This document shows, piece after piece, positions 1 to 9,164 of a stretch of DNA of 64,000 nucleotides. The notes below the pieces were generated by a model. It was given only the letters and a program-made list of their open reading frames with translations, did not search any database and was not told where the DNA came from. Position numbers and translations under genes: made by a program. Each line of letters begins with the position of its first letter. Positions within the stretch are counted from its first letter, which is position 1. The stretch is taken from positions 62,001 through 126,000 of the forward strand of contig JAIOXZ010000001.1 of NCBI GenBank assembly GCA_021741355.1, given 5' to 3'. This DNA is from Caulobacter sp. (lineage in GTDB: Bacteria > Pseudomonadota > Alphaproteobacteria > Caulobacterales > Caulobacteraceae).

Positions 1-43
1 CTGGTTCACCGGTCTGGTGATGCAGGCCATCGCCGGCGGCTGA
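1..43 (+). CDS. 3' end of a truncated CDS, unknown product
   Basis: Only the last 13 codons are inside the window, read from base 2 to a TGA at 41-43. The residues (WFTGLVMQAIAGG) are hydrophobic and small, which would suit the end of a membrane helix, but this is too short to assign a family. It runs towards the downstream tRNA-Arg, which lies on the other strand. Confidence 0.4.
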   Translation, partial: WFTGLVMQAIAGG

Positions 44-91
44 GGTCCGCCTTCGGATGGCCTCCCGGACCGAAGCCCGAAGGGCGAAGGC

Positions 92-168
<77 letters not shown>

Positions 169-210
169 TTCAACGGTGGTGTAGCTGCGTTCGGCCGTCG
201 GGAACAGGTT

Positions 211-328
211 GCGTGGTTCGCGACGCTCGCTCGAAGCTCGCTCCTCGCCATGACGAAGACAGAAGGCCGAGCCACCCCTGCCCGTCATCCTGAGGAGCGG
301 ACCCTCAGGTCCGCGTCTCGAAGGACGC
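211..328. repeat. Composite palindromic intergenic repeat, family 1, copy A
   Basis: The unit starts GCGTGGTTCG-GACGC, continues to a GCTCCTC...CATGACGA block, then has a short spacer and an inverted half starting CGTCATCCTGAGGAGCG and ending GCGTCTCGAAGGACGC. The same composite lies at 15017-15122 in the same orientation and at 56030-56145 in reverse. It fills the gap between tRNA-Arg and the NDUFS4-like gene. No coding capacity was seen. It resembles a REP/BIME-type non-autonomous element. Confidence 0.75.
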
Positions 329-335
329 GCCCGCC

Positions 336-641
336 CTAGTGCGTCCAGGACTGTCTGCGGTTGGTGGCGAAGTTGTCGGCGTAGGCCTTGAGGATCTTCT
401 TCGGCTCCTTCGGCTCGAACAGCTGGAAGGCGATGCCGTGCCGCTGGGCGTAGGCGACGGCCTCCTCGCGGGTTTCGAACGTCAGCCGGACCTGGCCGTT
501 CATGTCGGTGGACTGGGTCCAGCCGGTCAGCGGGTCGGTGCGACGGGCGGAGGCCGGCGCGAACTCCAGCAGCCAGTCCTTGGTCTTGGCCCGGCCAGAC
601 TGCATGGCGGTCTTGGCGGGGCGGTAGATGCGCGCGAGCAT
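336..641 (-). CDS. NADH dehydrogenase (complex I) accessory subunit, NDUFS4-like
   Basis: This 101-residue protein matches the ETC complex I subunit family (NDUFS4/18 kDa subunit), an accessory subunit on the peripheral arm of proton-pumping NADH:quinone oxidoreductase found in alphaproteobacteria and mitochondria. Family-typical features are the opening [16 protein letters not shown], the [16 protein letters not shown] segment, a YAQRHG helix and a basic tail. The frame stays open to 830, but that upstream part is the antisense of tRNA-Pro, so the ATG at 641 was chosen; it gives the usual family length. The gene stands alone between two tRNA genes, away from any nuo operon. Confidence 0.88.
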   Translation of the reverse strand: MLARIYRPAKTAMQSGRAKTKDWLLEFAPASARRTDPLTGWTQSTDMNGQVRLTFETREEAVAYAQRHGIAFQLFEPKEPKKILKAYADNFATNRRQSWTH

Positions 642-668
642 GCCGGGCCTCGTGTTGGTCGTCTGTTT

Positions 669-747
<79 letters not shown>

Positions 748-933
748 CGATCACGAAGGCCTTGCTCTACAAAGCTTCGCCCCCGGGAGCAAACGTATTG
801 CGCAGAAGCACTGCGGTTCCCCAACGACACCCATCGAAAGGTGGTTTGCGGACCCGGACGGATGCTCTAGGCCGATATCAGGGATCAGCCTTCGCCAGGC
901 GTCGCCACGAGCGCCGGCGATCGGGAAGCGCAC

Positions 934-2019
934 ATGACCGAACCAGCCATCGCCGCCGGCGTCGACGCCATCGATCCGGCCTGGATAACCGCAGCGCTGC
1001 GCGCGTCCGGCGCCCTGCCGACGGGCACGGTCGTTGCGCTCGACGTGAAGCCGGTCGGCAACGGTCTGGTCGGCGACAGCTTTCGTCTGGCCATCACCTA
1101 TGATGGCGCTCCGGCCTCCGCGCCGGCCAGTGTGGTCGGCAAGTTCGCCGCCGCCGATCCGGCGAGCCGGGCGACGGGCGCCGCCTTCAACCTCTATGGC
1201 CGCGAGGTCGGCTTCTATCGGGAACTGGCCGCGAGCGTCGGGATCATCACGCCGAAGACGCATTTCGCCCGGATCGACCCGGAGACCGCCGCCTTCACCC
1301 TGATCTTCGAGGACTTCGGCCCGGCGCGCGCCGGCGACCAGCTGACCGGCTGCTCGATCGCCGACGCCCGGACCGCAATGCTCGAGGCGGCGGCCCTGCA
1401 CGCGCCGCGCTGGAACGATCCGTCGCTGAAGGACATCGCCTGGCTGACGTCCGGCGCCGACATGTACCCGGCGATCATCGCCGCCCTGCCCGGGATCATC
1501 ACCGCCTTCCGCGAGCGGTATGACGGCATCCTGGAAGACGATCACATGGCGCTGGTCACGCGGTTGCCGGAGATCATGGGCCAGTTCCAGGGCGCGTCGG
1601 AAGGTCCGTTCACGATCCAGCACGGCGATTTCCGGCTCGACAACATCCTGTTTGATATCCAGGGCGGCGCTCGCCGTATGGGCACGCTGGACTGGCAGAC
1701 CCTCGCGATCGGCCATGGCATGACCGACGTGACCTACTTCCTCAGCGCGGGCGTTTCGCCAGAGGTGCGCCGCGCCAATGAGCGTGAGCTGGTCGCCGCC
1801 TATCACGACGAGCTTCGCCGCCTGGGCGTCAGCGACTACAGCGCCAACCAGTGCTGGGCCGACTATCGCCGGATGGCGGTGCACGGGGTCTTCATGGGCG
1901 TCTTCTCGGCCATCGCCGTGGAGCGCACCGAACGCGGCGACGCGCTGTTCCTGACGATGACACGCGGCGCCTGCGCCCAGGCGCTGGACCACGACACCTT
2001 CGATCTCTGGACTGTTTGA
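934..2019 (+). CDS. APH/ecdysteroid-kinase-like phosphotransferase
   Basis: This 361-residue protein has the small-molecule kinase fold of the aminoglycoside phosphotransferase / EcKL superfamily. The catalytic loop is visible as HGDFRLDN (H230, D232, N237), followed by the metal-binding LDWQ at about 252-255. Related bacterial proteins are usually called phosphotransferase family proteins of unknown substrate and often sit beside acyl-CoA or alcohol metabolism genes. Here the stop is 11 bases before an alcohol dehydrogenase start, so the two are probably co-transcribed. An antibiotic-resistance role is not supported; a hydroxylated lipid or alcohol substrate is a guess from context. Confidence 0.8.
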   Translation: MTEPAIAAGVDAIDPAWITAALRASGALPTGTVVALDVKPVGNGLVGDSFRLAITYDGAPASAPASVVGKFAAADPASRATGAAFNLYGREVGFYRELAASVGIITPKTHFARIDPETAAFTLIFEDFGPARAGDQLTGCSIADARTAMLEAAALHAPRWNDPSLKDIAWLTSGADMYPAIIAALPGIITAFRERYDGILEDDHMALVTRLPEIMGQFQGASEGPFTIQHGDFRLDNILFDIQGGARRMGTLDWQTLAIGHGMTDVTYFLSAGVSPEVRRANERELVAAYHDELRRLGVSDYSANQCWADYRRMAVHGVFMGVFSAIAVERTERGDALFLTMTRGACAQALDHDTFDLWTV

Positions 2020-2030
2020 GAGGCTTCGCC

Positions 2031-3134
2031 ATGCAGGTCACCGCCGCTGTCGCCCGCGCTCCGGGCGCTGATTTCACGCTCGAGACGGTCGAGCTCGACG
2101 AACCGCGCGCCGACGAGATCCTCGTGCGGATCGCCGCCGTCGGCGTCTGCCACACTGATCTGGTCGCGCGCGAGGGCGCGATGCCCTTCTCGATGCCCGC
2201 CGTGCTCGGCCACGAAGGCGCCGGCGTCGTCGAACGGGTCGGGTCGGCCGTGACCAAGGTCGCCGCGGGCGACCGGGTGGCCCTGACCTTTCGCTCCTGC
2301 GGCCAGTGTGACCGTTGCGCCAGCGGCGACCCGGCCTACTGCTATGCGATGCCCGCCCTGAACTACATCGGCATGCGCCCGGACGGGACCAAGGCGCTGA
2401 AGCAGGGCGAGGACGCGGTGTCTTCGAACTTCTTCGGCCAGTCCTCGTTCGCCACCTACGCCCTGGCCTATGAGCGCAACGTGATCCGTCTGCCGGACGA
2501 TATCCCGTTCGAGATCGCCGCGCCGTTCGGTTGCGGGGTCCAGACCGGCGCGGGCGGCGTGATGCTGGCCCTCGCCTGCCCGGCCGGCTCGACGCTGCTG
2601 ATCACCGGCGGCGGCGCGGTCGGCCTCTCGGCGGTCATGGGCGCGGCGATTCAGAGCTGCGGCGCGATCATCGTCGTCGAGCCCCATGCCGCGCGACGCG
2701 CCTTGGCCACGGAACTGGGCGCGACTCACGTGATCGACCCCGCCGCCAGTCCCGACCTCGCCGCCGCCGTCCGGGCGATCCTGCCGCAGGGCGTGGACTA
2801 CGCCTTCGACACCACCGGCCGCCCCGACACCCTGACCGCCATCATGGGCGCCCTGGCCCCCAAGGGCGTGCTGGGCATTGTCGGCATCCCGCCCGCGGGC
2901 ACGCCGCTGCCGGGCGATCTGGGGACGGTGCTGACCTTCGGCCAGACGGTGCGCGGGATCATCGAGGGTGACAGCGATCCGGACGTCTACCTGCCCGAAC
3001 TGATCGGCCACTGGCGCGCCGGCCGACTGCCGGTCGACAAGCTGGTCCAAACCTTCCCGTTCGACCAGATCAACGCCGCCATCGCCGCCCAACACCACGG
3101 CGACTGTGTGAAGGTCGTGCTGACGCTGCCCTAG
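2031..3134 (+). CDS. Zinc-dependent NAD(P)-alcohol dehydrogenase (aryl-alcohol type)
   Basis: This 367-residue MDR-family dehydrogenase oxidises alcohols to aldehydes in the cytoplasm. Catalytic zinc ligands appear in GVCHTDL and GHEGAGVV (residues about 38 and 63). The structural-zinc cysteines are in CGQCDRCASGDPAYC, and the nucleotide-binding turn is GGGAVGLSAV. Overall similarity is to benzyl/aryl-alcohol dehydrogenases. The ATG at 2031 was preferred over an upstream frame start because it begins the GroES-like domain at the normal place. The last 4 bases overlap the convergent thioesterase gene. Confidence 0.87.
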   Translation: MQVTAAVARAPGADFTLETVELDEPRADEILVRIAAVGVCHTDLVAREGAMPFSMPAVLGHEGAGVVERVGSAVTKVAAGDRVALTFRSCGQCDRCASGDPAYCYAMPALNYIGMRPDGTKALKQGEDAVSSNFFGQSSFATYALAYERNVIRLPDDIPFEIAAPFGCGVQTGAGGVMLALACPAGSTLLITGGGAVGLSAVMGAAIQSCGAIIVVEPHAARRALATELGATHVIDPAASPDLAAAVRAILPQGVDYAFDTTGRPDTLTAIMGALAPKGVLGIVGIPPAGTPLPGDLGTVLTFGQTVRGIIEGDSDPDVYLPELIGHWRAGRLPVDKLVQTFPFDQINAAIAAQHHGDCVKVVLTLP

Positions 3135-3583
3135 ACCTTCGGCTTCGCGCCCGGCGCCGGCTGATCGGCGCGGCGGTGGACCGGCTTGAAGATGCCGCTC
3201 GCCCGCATGACGTCGCGCGTCCCGACGCGAATGCGGCCCTCGACGAAGATCAGGTCCTTGGTCTGACGGGTGACGACCGCGTCGCCGAACACCCAGTCGC
3301 CGGCCCGCGCCATCGACAGGAAGTCGAGCGACAGGTGCACGGTTACCGACGCCGTGCCGGCCTCACGGCCCACAGCGTTGGCCAGCACGCCGTCCATGAA
3401 CGTCGACAGCATGCCGCCATGGACGATGCCCAGGCTGTTGCAGTGGCGCTTGAGCGCGAAGAAGGCGTGCTCGAGCGTTTCGGGCGTCGAACGGTGGAAG
3501 AAGGGGCCATTGTGGGTGGTGTAGGGGCCGCGGGCGCTGGGCTTGAAGCCTTCCGGCGGGGCCGGGAGCGACTCGTCGGTCAC
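3131..3583 (-). CDS. PaaI-like hotdog-fold thioesterase
   Basis: This 150-residue protein has the single hotdog domain of the 4HBT/PaaI family, which hydrolyses acyl-CoA thioesters. The signature helix is [17 protein letters not shown] at about residues 56-72, followed by [11 protein letters not shown] and a VEGRIR strand. The start is a GTG overlapping the stop of the DUF192 gene (GTGA), implying translational coupling. The substrate cannot be read from sequence; PaaI relatives act on aromatic or short-chain acyl-CoAs. Confidence 0.85.
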   Translation of the reverse strand: MTDESLPAPPEGFKPSARGPYTTHNGPFFHRSTPETLEHAFFALKRHCNSLGIVHGGMLSTFMDGVLANAVGREAGTASVTVHLSLDFLSMARAGDWVFGDAVVTRQTKDLIFVEGRIRVGTRDVMRASGIFKPVHRRADQPAPGAKPKV

Positions 3584-4080
3584 TGGCCGAACATCCGGTG
3601 ATGGACCCTGTCGCCGATCGTGATGCCCAGCTCCGCCGCCCGGCCGCCCGCGATTTCCAGCACGCCCAGTGCCGCGCCCTCTGACGGTAGCGGGGTCTCG
3701 TTGAACGGCTCGGCCATGGCGGCGATCGACAGGATCCGCCCATTGACGCCGATGTAGATGATGTCGAGCGGGATGTAGGTGTTACGCATCCAGAAGGCGC
3801 GCTGGGCGGGCGTGGTCCAGATGAACAGCATGCCGGCGTCCGGCGCGAGACTCGTGCGGTACATCAGGCCGCGCTCGCGCTCGGCGTCGTCATCGGCGAT
3901 CTCGACCTTGAAACTGACCGGGCCCCGCGCGGTGTCGACCGTCACCGTTTCAAGGGCCGTCGCGGGCGCCTTGGCCGGTAGTGCCGCGACCGGCGCCGGC
4001 GTTTCCGCGCGGCAGGCCCCGGCCGACAACGGCGCGAGCATCGCCAGGGCCAGGACGGCTGTCCGACCGGCATTCCGCAT
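3580..4080 (-). CDS. Exported DUF192 family protein
   Basis: The ATG at 4080 gives a 166-residue protein with a hydrophobic signal sequence ([16 protein letters not shown]) and a likely periplasmic mature part. The DUF192 core is clear: [32 protein letters not shown] and [18 protein letters not shown] four codons upstream is also in frame. Function is unknown for the family. The gene follows the double cold-shock gene and overlaps the thioesterase, an arrangement I recall as typical in Caulobacterales. Confidence 0.85.
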   Translation of the reverse strand: MRNAGRTAVLALAMLAPLSAGACRAETPAPVAALPAKAPATALETVTVDTARGPVSFKVEIADDDAERERGLMYRTSLAPDAGMLFIWTTPAQRAFWMRNTYIPLDIIYIGVNGRILSIAAMAEPFNETPLPSEGAALGVLEIAGGRAAELGITIGDRVHHRMFGQ

Positions 4081-4117
4081 CAGCGATACCAACGGGTTAC
4101 TCCAGGTGCGTCGGGCG

Positions 4118-4744
4118 TCAGGACGCCGCGATTTCGGCCACGACCAGACCCTTGGGCCCTTCCGCGAAACGCACCATCACGCCTTCGCCGGGCTGCAGGT
4201 CATCAAGGCCGCTGCGACGCAGGGTCTCGATGTGGACGAAGATATCGCCCGGCTCGGCGTCACGCACCACGAAACCGTAGCCCTTGGTGCGGTTAAACCA
4301 CTTGACCGTACAATGCTCGAGCGGTCCGTCGCCCTGCAACGGGGCCGCCCGGCGCGGCGCATCGCGATGCCCGCCGCCGAAGCCTCCGCCGCGATCGAAG
4401 CGGTCGCGGTCCCGGCCGAAGCCGCCGGAGTCCCGATCCACACGCCGCGGCCGCTCGCCAACTTGGGGCGCAGCCGATTCGTCGAGATCCACGATGTCGG
4501 AAACCTGCCAGCCCTTGGTGCGCCGCACCACGTCACAGGTGATCACGGAGCCTTCCATCGCCGACTCGCGACCAGCATTACGCAGCGAAGTAATGTGCAG
4601 GAGCACATCCTTCAGACCGGTCTGTCCGGGATCGTCGGGAACGATGAACCCGTACCCCTTCCCGGCATCAAACCATTTTACGCGGCCATTGATCCGCACG
4701 GATTCTTCGTGCGGCTCCTGGGCCTCGAAATCGTAACCAGACAT
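4118..4744 (-). CDS. cspD: Double cold-shock-domain protein, CspD type
   Basis: The 208 residues contain two cold-shock domains, at about 17-88 ([15 protein letters not shown]) and 143-206 ([16 protein letters not shown]). They are joined by a linker rich in Gly, Arg and Asp (about 95-140). The second domain has the better RNP1-like KGYGFV; RNP2-like motifs are VLLHI and IFVHI. Such proteins bind single-stranded nucleic acid and in Caulobacter relatives are linked to stationary phase rather than cold. An extended -10 promoter lies about 45 bases upstream. Confidence 0.9.
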   Translation of the reverse strand: MSGYDFEAQEPHEESVRINGRVKWFDAGKGYGFIVPDDPGQTGLKDVLLHITSLRNAGRESAMEGSVITCDVVRRTKGWQVSDIVDLDESAAPQVGERPRRVDRDSGGFGRDRDRFDRGGGFGGGHRDAPRRAAPLQGDGPLEHCTVKWFNRTKGYGFVVRDAEPGDIFVHIETLRRSGLDDLQPGEGVMVRFAEGPKGLVVAEIAAS

Positions 4745-4789
4745 TCCGCCCCTCTGCCCCGCCCTAAGTCCTTTGTGGACGAGATCTCA

Positions 4790-4825
4790 AGTATAACACT
4801 GTTCTCGCGGAAGGAGAGCCGTCAA
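4790..4825 (-). promoter_or_regulatory. Putative cspD promoter (extended -10)
   Basis: On the minus strand the sequence reads TGTTATACT, a TG-extended -10 hexamer (TATACT at 4790-4795), about 45 bases before the cspD ATG. A TTGACG lies further upstream at 4820-4825, but the spacing of about 24 bases is too long for a standard -35. AT-rich hexamers are rare here, which makes the -10 stand out. Confidence 0.5.
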
Positions 4826-4907
4826 TGGTGGAATTCGCGCAGACGATGACTCGGGCCGAAGCCGCGACAATTGGTCGCATTTGTCTGGGAAAAGTCGCTC
4901 GCGGCGG

Positions 4908-4982
4908 TGGTACGCCCTAGGGGAGTCGAACCCCTCTTACCAGATTGAAAATCTGGGGTCCTAACCGATAGACGAAGGGCGC
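4908..4982 (-). tRNA. tRNA-Glu (anticodon TTC)
   Basis: A minus-strand cloverleaf has acceptor stem GCGCCCT/AGGGCGT. The anticodon stem CCAGA/TCTGG encloses TTTTCAA (anticodon TTC), and the T-arm contains GGTTCGACTCC. The 3' CCA is encoded at 4908-4910. Confidence 0.95.
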
Positions 4983-5062
4983 CCGGTCGCGAGGAAGCGG
5001 CTGTATATTCGCGACTCTGCGCAGGCGCAAGCCCCCAGCGGACCAGAAGTTCGCTGGTGGCT

Positions 5063-6865
5063 TCAGAGAACCATCCGGGGGTCGGCGGCGTCCTCGATTT
5101 CCAGCTCGACACTCTCGCGGCCCTGCCAGTCGTCCGGCTTCAGACGGCCGACAAAGTGCATCGATCCGCCGCCCGCCATGATGCGGGCGCCCATCTCCGT
5201 CTCGCCGGCGCGCCAGGCCACCGCCTTCAGCCGCCCGCCCGACGCGTCCATCAGGGTGCACCGGACATGCCCGCCCTTGAGCATCATCGGCCGCTCGATC
5301 CGCGCGTCGGCGACAGCGAAAGTCGGCTCGGGATTTCCGGGGCCGAACGGGGCCAGCCGCTGGAAGTCGCCGTACAAACCGCGCGTGGCGCCGCCCGGGC
5401 TGACCAGGGCGTCGATCTCGATGGCGTCCTGACCGGCGGCTTCGACCATCTCGTCCGCCAGCCGCTCGCACAGGAAGGCGCGCAGATCGGGGATGATTGA
5501 GGGTCGGATCGTCAGGCCGGCGGCCATGGCGTGCCCGCCCCCGGCGAGCAGCAGGCCCTCGTCGAACGCCGCCTGCACAGCGCGGCCCAGGTTCACGCCC
5601 GGATGGGACCGTCCCGAGCCCTTGCCGGTGTCCGAGGGGCGGTCGATTCCGATCACCACGACCGGCTTGCGATAGCGCTCGCGCAGTCGGGCTGCGGCGA
5701 TCCCGACCACGCCCGGGTGCCAGCCGTCGCCGGCGACGACGATGGCCGGCGCATCCGGGTCGAAGTTGCTGTCGCGCTCGATCGCCAGCACGGCCTCGTC
5801 GATCACGCCTTTTTCGACATCCTTGCGACTGGCGTTGAGCGCGTCGAGTTGCTCGGCCAGGTCGCGCGCTTCCTCCGGATCATCCGTCGACAGCAGGCGG
5901 GCGCCGAGGTCGGACCGGCCGATCCGCCCGCCGGCGTTGATCCGGGGACCGAGAATGAACCCGGCGTGGAAGGTGGTGGCCGGTCCCTGCCCCTTGGCCA
6001 CGTCCAGCAAGGCCTTCAGTCCGGGGTTGGCCCAGGCGGACATGGTCCGCAGCCCCTGGGCGGCGATGGCCCGATTGAACCCGGTCAGGCTGGTCACGTC
6101 GCAGACAGCGCCCATGGCGGCCAGATCGAGCCATTGGCGGATGTCGGGCTCCGGGCGGTCCTGGAACAGCCCCCTGCGGCGCGCCTCGCGGTTCAGGGCC
6201 GCCAGCAACACGAAGGTGACGCCGGCCGCCGCCAGATGCCCCTGCCCCGAGGTATCGTCAGGCCGGTTCGGATTGACCAGCGCCGCCGCCGGCGGCTGCT
6301 CGCCGCGCATCAGGTGATGGTCGATGACCACGATATCGAGCCCGATGTCGCGCGCGGCGATCAGCGCGTCGTGCGCCGCCGCGCCGCAGTCGACGGTGAC
6401 CACCAGGTCGGCGCCCTGCTCCTGCAGGTGGCGGAAGGCGGCGGGACTGGGGCCGTAACCCTCGATGATCCGGTCGGGAACATAGATCGCCAGCTCACGC
6501 CCCATGGCCCGGAACCAGCGCACCAGCTGGGCGGCGCTCGAGGCCCCGTCGACGTCGTAGTCGGCGAACACCGCCGTCGGCCGGCCGCTTACGACGGCGT
6601 CCACCAGGATGCTCGCCGCCAGATCCATGTCGGCGAAGGTCGAGGGGTCGGGGAACTGCGCCTTCAGCGTCGGCGTCAGGTAGTTGGCCGCGCCGTCAGC
6701 GTCGATGCCGCGCGCCGCCAGAGCGCGCGCCAGGGGCTCGCTGAGATCATGTCGCAGCTGATGGTCGCGCACCAGGGCGGCGTCGGCAGGACGCCAGCGC
6801 CAGGCCCGTCCGGACAGCGAGCGGCGCACACCGAGGAACCCTGCCTCAGGCGCGCCGTCAGCCAT
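5063..6865 (-). CDS. recJ: Single-stranded-DNA-specific exonuclease RecJ
   Basis: This 600-residue DHH/DHHA1 phosphoesterase degrades single-stranded DNA 5' to 3' in RecF-pathway recombination and mismatch repair. Metal-binding motifs are DYDVDG (102-107), VDCG (about 158-161) and DHH (182-184). GGHAMAAGL in the DHHA1 domain lies near residue 435. A C-terminal OB-like region follows. The start is 1 base after the glpX stop, so the gene is part of the leftward alaC-like/hom/glpX/recJ run. Confidence 0.95.
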   Translation of the reverse strand: MADGAPEAGFLGVRRSLSGRAWRWRPADAALVRDHQLRHDLSEPLARALAARGIDADGAANYLTPTLKAQFPDPSTFADMDLAASILVDAVVSGRPTAVFADYDVDGASSAAQLVRWFRAMGRELAIYVPDRIIEGYGPSPAAFRHLQEQGADLVVTVDCGAAAHDALIAARDIGLDIVVIDHHLMRGEQPPAAALVNPNRPDDTSGQGHLAAAGVTFVLLAALNREARRRGLFQDRPEPDIRQWLDLAAMGAVCDVTSLTGFNRAIAAQGLRTMSAWANPGLKALLDVAKGQGPATTFHAGFILGPRINAGGRIGRSDLGARLLSTDDPEEARDLAEQLDALNASRKDVEKGVIDEAVLAIERDSNFDPDAPAIVVAGDGWHPGVVGIAAARLRERYRKPVVVIGIDRPSDTGKGSGRSHPGVNLGRAVQAAFDEGLLLAGGGHAMAAGLTIRPSIIPDLRAFLCERLADEMVEAAGQDAIEIDALVSPGGATRGLYGDFQRLAPFGPGNPEPTFAVADARIERPMMLKGGHVRCTLMDASGGRLKAVAWRAGETEMGARIMAGGGSMHFVGRLKPDDWQGRESVELEIEDAADPRMVL

Positions 6866-6866
6866 A

Positions 6867-7820
6867 TCAGAGCGGCCGCTTCATCCGCACTTCACGCACG
6901 GTGCGGGTGGAGGAGTTCATCACCAGCGTGTGGGTGTGCACAAAGCCGCCTTCGAGCTTCACGCCGTCGAGCAGTGCGCCGTTGGTCACGCCGGTCATCG
7001 CGAAGATGGCGTCCGCGCGGACGATCTCGCCCAGCACGTACTTGCGGTCCAGATCGGTGATGCCCCATTTGGCGGCGCGGCTGCGCTCGTCGTTGTTGCG
7101 GAACACAAGACGCCCCTGGAACTGGCCGCCGACACACTTCAGCGCCGCGCAGGCGAGCACGCCCTCCGGCGCGCCGCCCTGGCCGATGTAGAGGTCGACG
7201 CCCGTCTCGGGATCGGCGGTGTTGATCACGCCGGCCACGTCGCCGTCGGTGATCAGATAGACCCGCGCCCCGACGGACCGCAGGCTGTTGATGATTTCGG
7301 CGTGACGCGGGCGATCCAGAACGCAGACGGTGATCTGGTTCGGCTCCACGCCCTTGGCCTTGGCCAGCGCCTTGACGTTGTCGGCGGGCGTGGCGTCCAG
7401 ATCGATCACGCCCTCGGCGTAGCCGGGGCCGCAGGCGATCTTGTCCATATAGGTGTCGGGCGCGTTCAGCAGGGTCCCGGCGGGCGCCCAGGCCATCACG
7501 GCCAGGGCGTTGGCCATGGCCTTGGCCGTCAGGGTCGTGCCTTCCAGCGGGTCCAGCGCGATGTCGACGCGCGGACCTTTGCCGGCGCCGACCTTCTCGC
7601 CGATGTAGAGCATCGGCGCCTCGTCGCGCTCGCCTTCGCCGATGACGATCTCGCCGTCGATGGCCAGTTCGTTCAGCGCGTTGCGCATGGCGTCAACGGC
7701 GGCCTGATCAGCTTCCTTTTCGTCGCCGCGGCCTACCAGGCCCCAGGCGGCGATCGCGGCGGCTTCGGTCACACGGACCGCGTCAAGAACCAGCCCCCGG
7801 TCCAGCGTCTCGGAACTCAT
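6867..7820 (-). CDS. glpX: Class II fructose-1,6-bisphosphatase
   Basis: This 317-residue GlpX-type enzyme removes the 1-phosphate of fructose 1,6-bisphosphate in gluconeogenesis. Visible family motifs are the metal-binding GEGERDEAP and DPLEGTTL, then a TDGDVAGVI segment and a C-terminal GVTNGALLDGVK. The length is normal. The adjacent hom and recJ genes form a conserved alphaproteobacterial order rather than a pathway. Confidence 0.95.
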   Translation of the reverse strand: MSSETLDRGLVLDAVRVTEAAAIAAWGLVGRGDEKEADQAAVDAMRNALNELAIDGEIVIGEGERDEAPMLYIGEKVGAGKGPRVDIALDPLEGTTLTAKAMANALAVMAWAPAGTLLNAPDTYMDKIACGPGYAEGVIDLDATPADNVKALAKAKGVEPNQITVCVLDRPRHAEIINSLRSVGARVYLITDGDVAGVINTADPETGVDLYIGQGGAPEGVLACAALKCVGGQFQGRLVFRNNDERSRAAKWGITDLDRKYVLGEIVRADAIFAMTGVTNGALLDGVKLEGGFVHTHTLVMNSSTRTVREVRMKRPL

Positions 7821-7874
7821 GAAAGTCAGTCTCCCGGCCCCGTCAGGGCGCTCTCCGGTGTTGTCGGAGGATTA

Positions 7875-9164
7875 TCAAATGCGCGCGATGCGCAACAGCC
7901 GCGGACGCTCTAGCACGGCCGGCAGCTTTTCGATGCGGTTTATCGCATCTGTCAGCACCGACTCGGCGATGGCGTGGGTGGTCAGCACGATCGGCACGCC
8001 GCCGGCATCCTCGACAGGCTTCTGCAGGAAGCTGTCGATCGACACGCCGCACTCGGCGAGGGTCTCGGACACGGCGGCGATGACGCCGGCCTGGTCCTTC
8101 ACCAACAGTCGCAAGTAGGCCTTGCCGACGCGGCGGGTCGGGGCGACGGCCACAAACGGTTTCAGATCGCCCGCCGGACGCTGGAACACCGGCCGCGTGG
8201 GCAGGGTCATGACGTCGGCGATGTCAGCGGCCACGGCGGCGGCGGTCGGACCTGCGCCAGCGCCCGGCCCCTGGATGAAGATCCGTCCGATCCGCGTGCC
8301 CTCGATGAACAGGGCGTTGAGCGCGCCGCGGGTCTCGGCCAGCGGATGGCCCTGGGCGACCAGGGAGGGGTGCACCCGCACCGCCACCCCGTCAGCCGTG
8401 CGATCGGCCGAAGCGATCAGCCGGATGCGGTAACCCAGATCCTTGGCCAGCCGGATGTCGAGCAGATCGACCTGGTCGATGCCCTCTATCTCGGCGGCGG
8501 CGAAGTTCGGCGCGCAGCCGAACGCCAGGGCGGCCAGGATGGTCACCTTATGGGCCGCGTCGAAACCGCCGACATCCATCGTCGGGTCGGCCTCGGCGTA
8601 ACCCATGCGCTGGGCCTCGGCGAGCACATCGGCGAACGAGGCGCCGCGCTGTTCCATCTCGCTGAGAATGAAGTTGCAGGTGCCGTTGAGGATGCCGGCG
8701 ACGCCGACCACGTCGTCGCCGACCATCGCCTCGCGCAGCATCTTCACCGCCGGGGTGCCGCCCATGACGGCGGCCTCGAACAGCAGGGGCACGCCGGCGG
8801 CTTCGGCCAGGGCGGCCAGTTCGGCGCCATGCTCGGCGATCAGGGCCTTGTTGGCGGTGACGACCGGCTTGCCGGCGCGCAGCGCCGCCTCGACGGCCGC
8901 CTTGGCCGGGCCGTCGGATCCGCCGACCAGCTCGACGAAGATGTCCGTGTCCGGCGAGGTGGCCAGCGCCACGGGATCATCGAACCAGGGAATCGCGGCG
9001 ATATCGATGCTGCGCGGCCGCGAGCGAGAGCGGGCCGTCACGCCGGTGATCACCGCCCTGCCCCCGGCCGGCGCGAAGTCGGGCCGTTCGGCGAGGAACT
9101 GCAGCAGCCCGCCGCCGACCGTGCCGAGGCCCGCGACCCCGATCTTCCAGGTGCGCTGGCTCAT
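7875..9164 (-). CDS. hom: Homoserine dehydrogenase
   Basis: This 429-residue enzyme reduces aspartate semialdehyde to homoserine, the branch to threonine and methionine. The Rossmann turn GLGTVGGG is at about 12-19, the catalytic-domain motif GILNGTCNFIL near 160, and a C-terminal ACT domain begins near 350 (YLRLLVKDQAGVIAAV). The ACT domain implies feedback control, usually by threonine. The ATG overlaps the stop of the upstream aminotransferase (ATGA), so the two are translationally coupled. Confidence 0.95.
   Translation of the reverse strand: MSQRTWKIGVAGLGTVGGGLLQFLAERPDFAPAGGRAVITGVTARSRSRPRSIDIAAIPWFDDPVALATSPDTDIFVELVGGSDGPAKAAVEAALRAGKPVVTANKALIAEHGAELAALAEAAGVPLLFEAAVMGGTPAVKMLREAMVGDDVVGVAGILNGTCNFILSEMEQRGASFADVLAEAQRMGYAEADPTMDVGGFDAAHKVTILAALAFGCAPNFAAAEIEGIDQVDLLDIRLAKDLGYRIRLIASADRTADGVAVRVHPSLVAQGHPLAETRGALNALFIEGTRIGRIFIQGPGAGAGPTAAAVAADIADVMTLPTRPVFQRPAGDLKPFVAVAPTRRVGKAYLRLLVKDQAGVIAAVSETLAECGVSIDSFLQKPVEDAGGVPIVLTTHAIAESVLTDAINRIEKLPAVLERPRLLRIARI

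Noticed and set aside
934-2019. Antibiotic resistance kinase
   Set aside because: The fold resembles aminoglycoside kinases, but context and overall sequence point to the EcKL-type superfamily, whose members are mostly metabolic.
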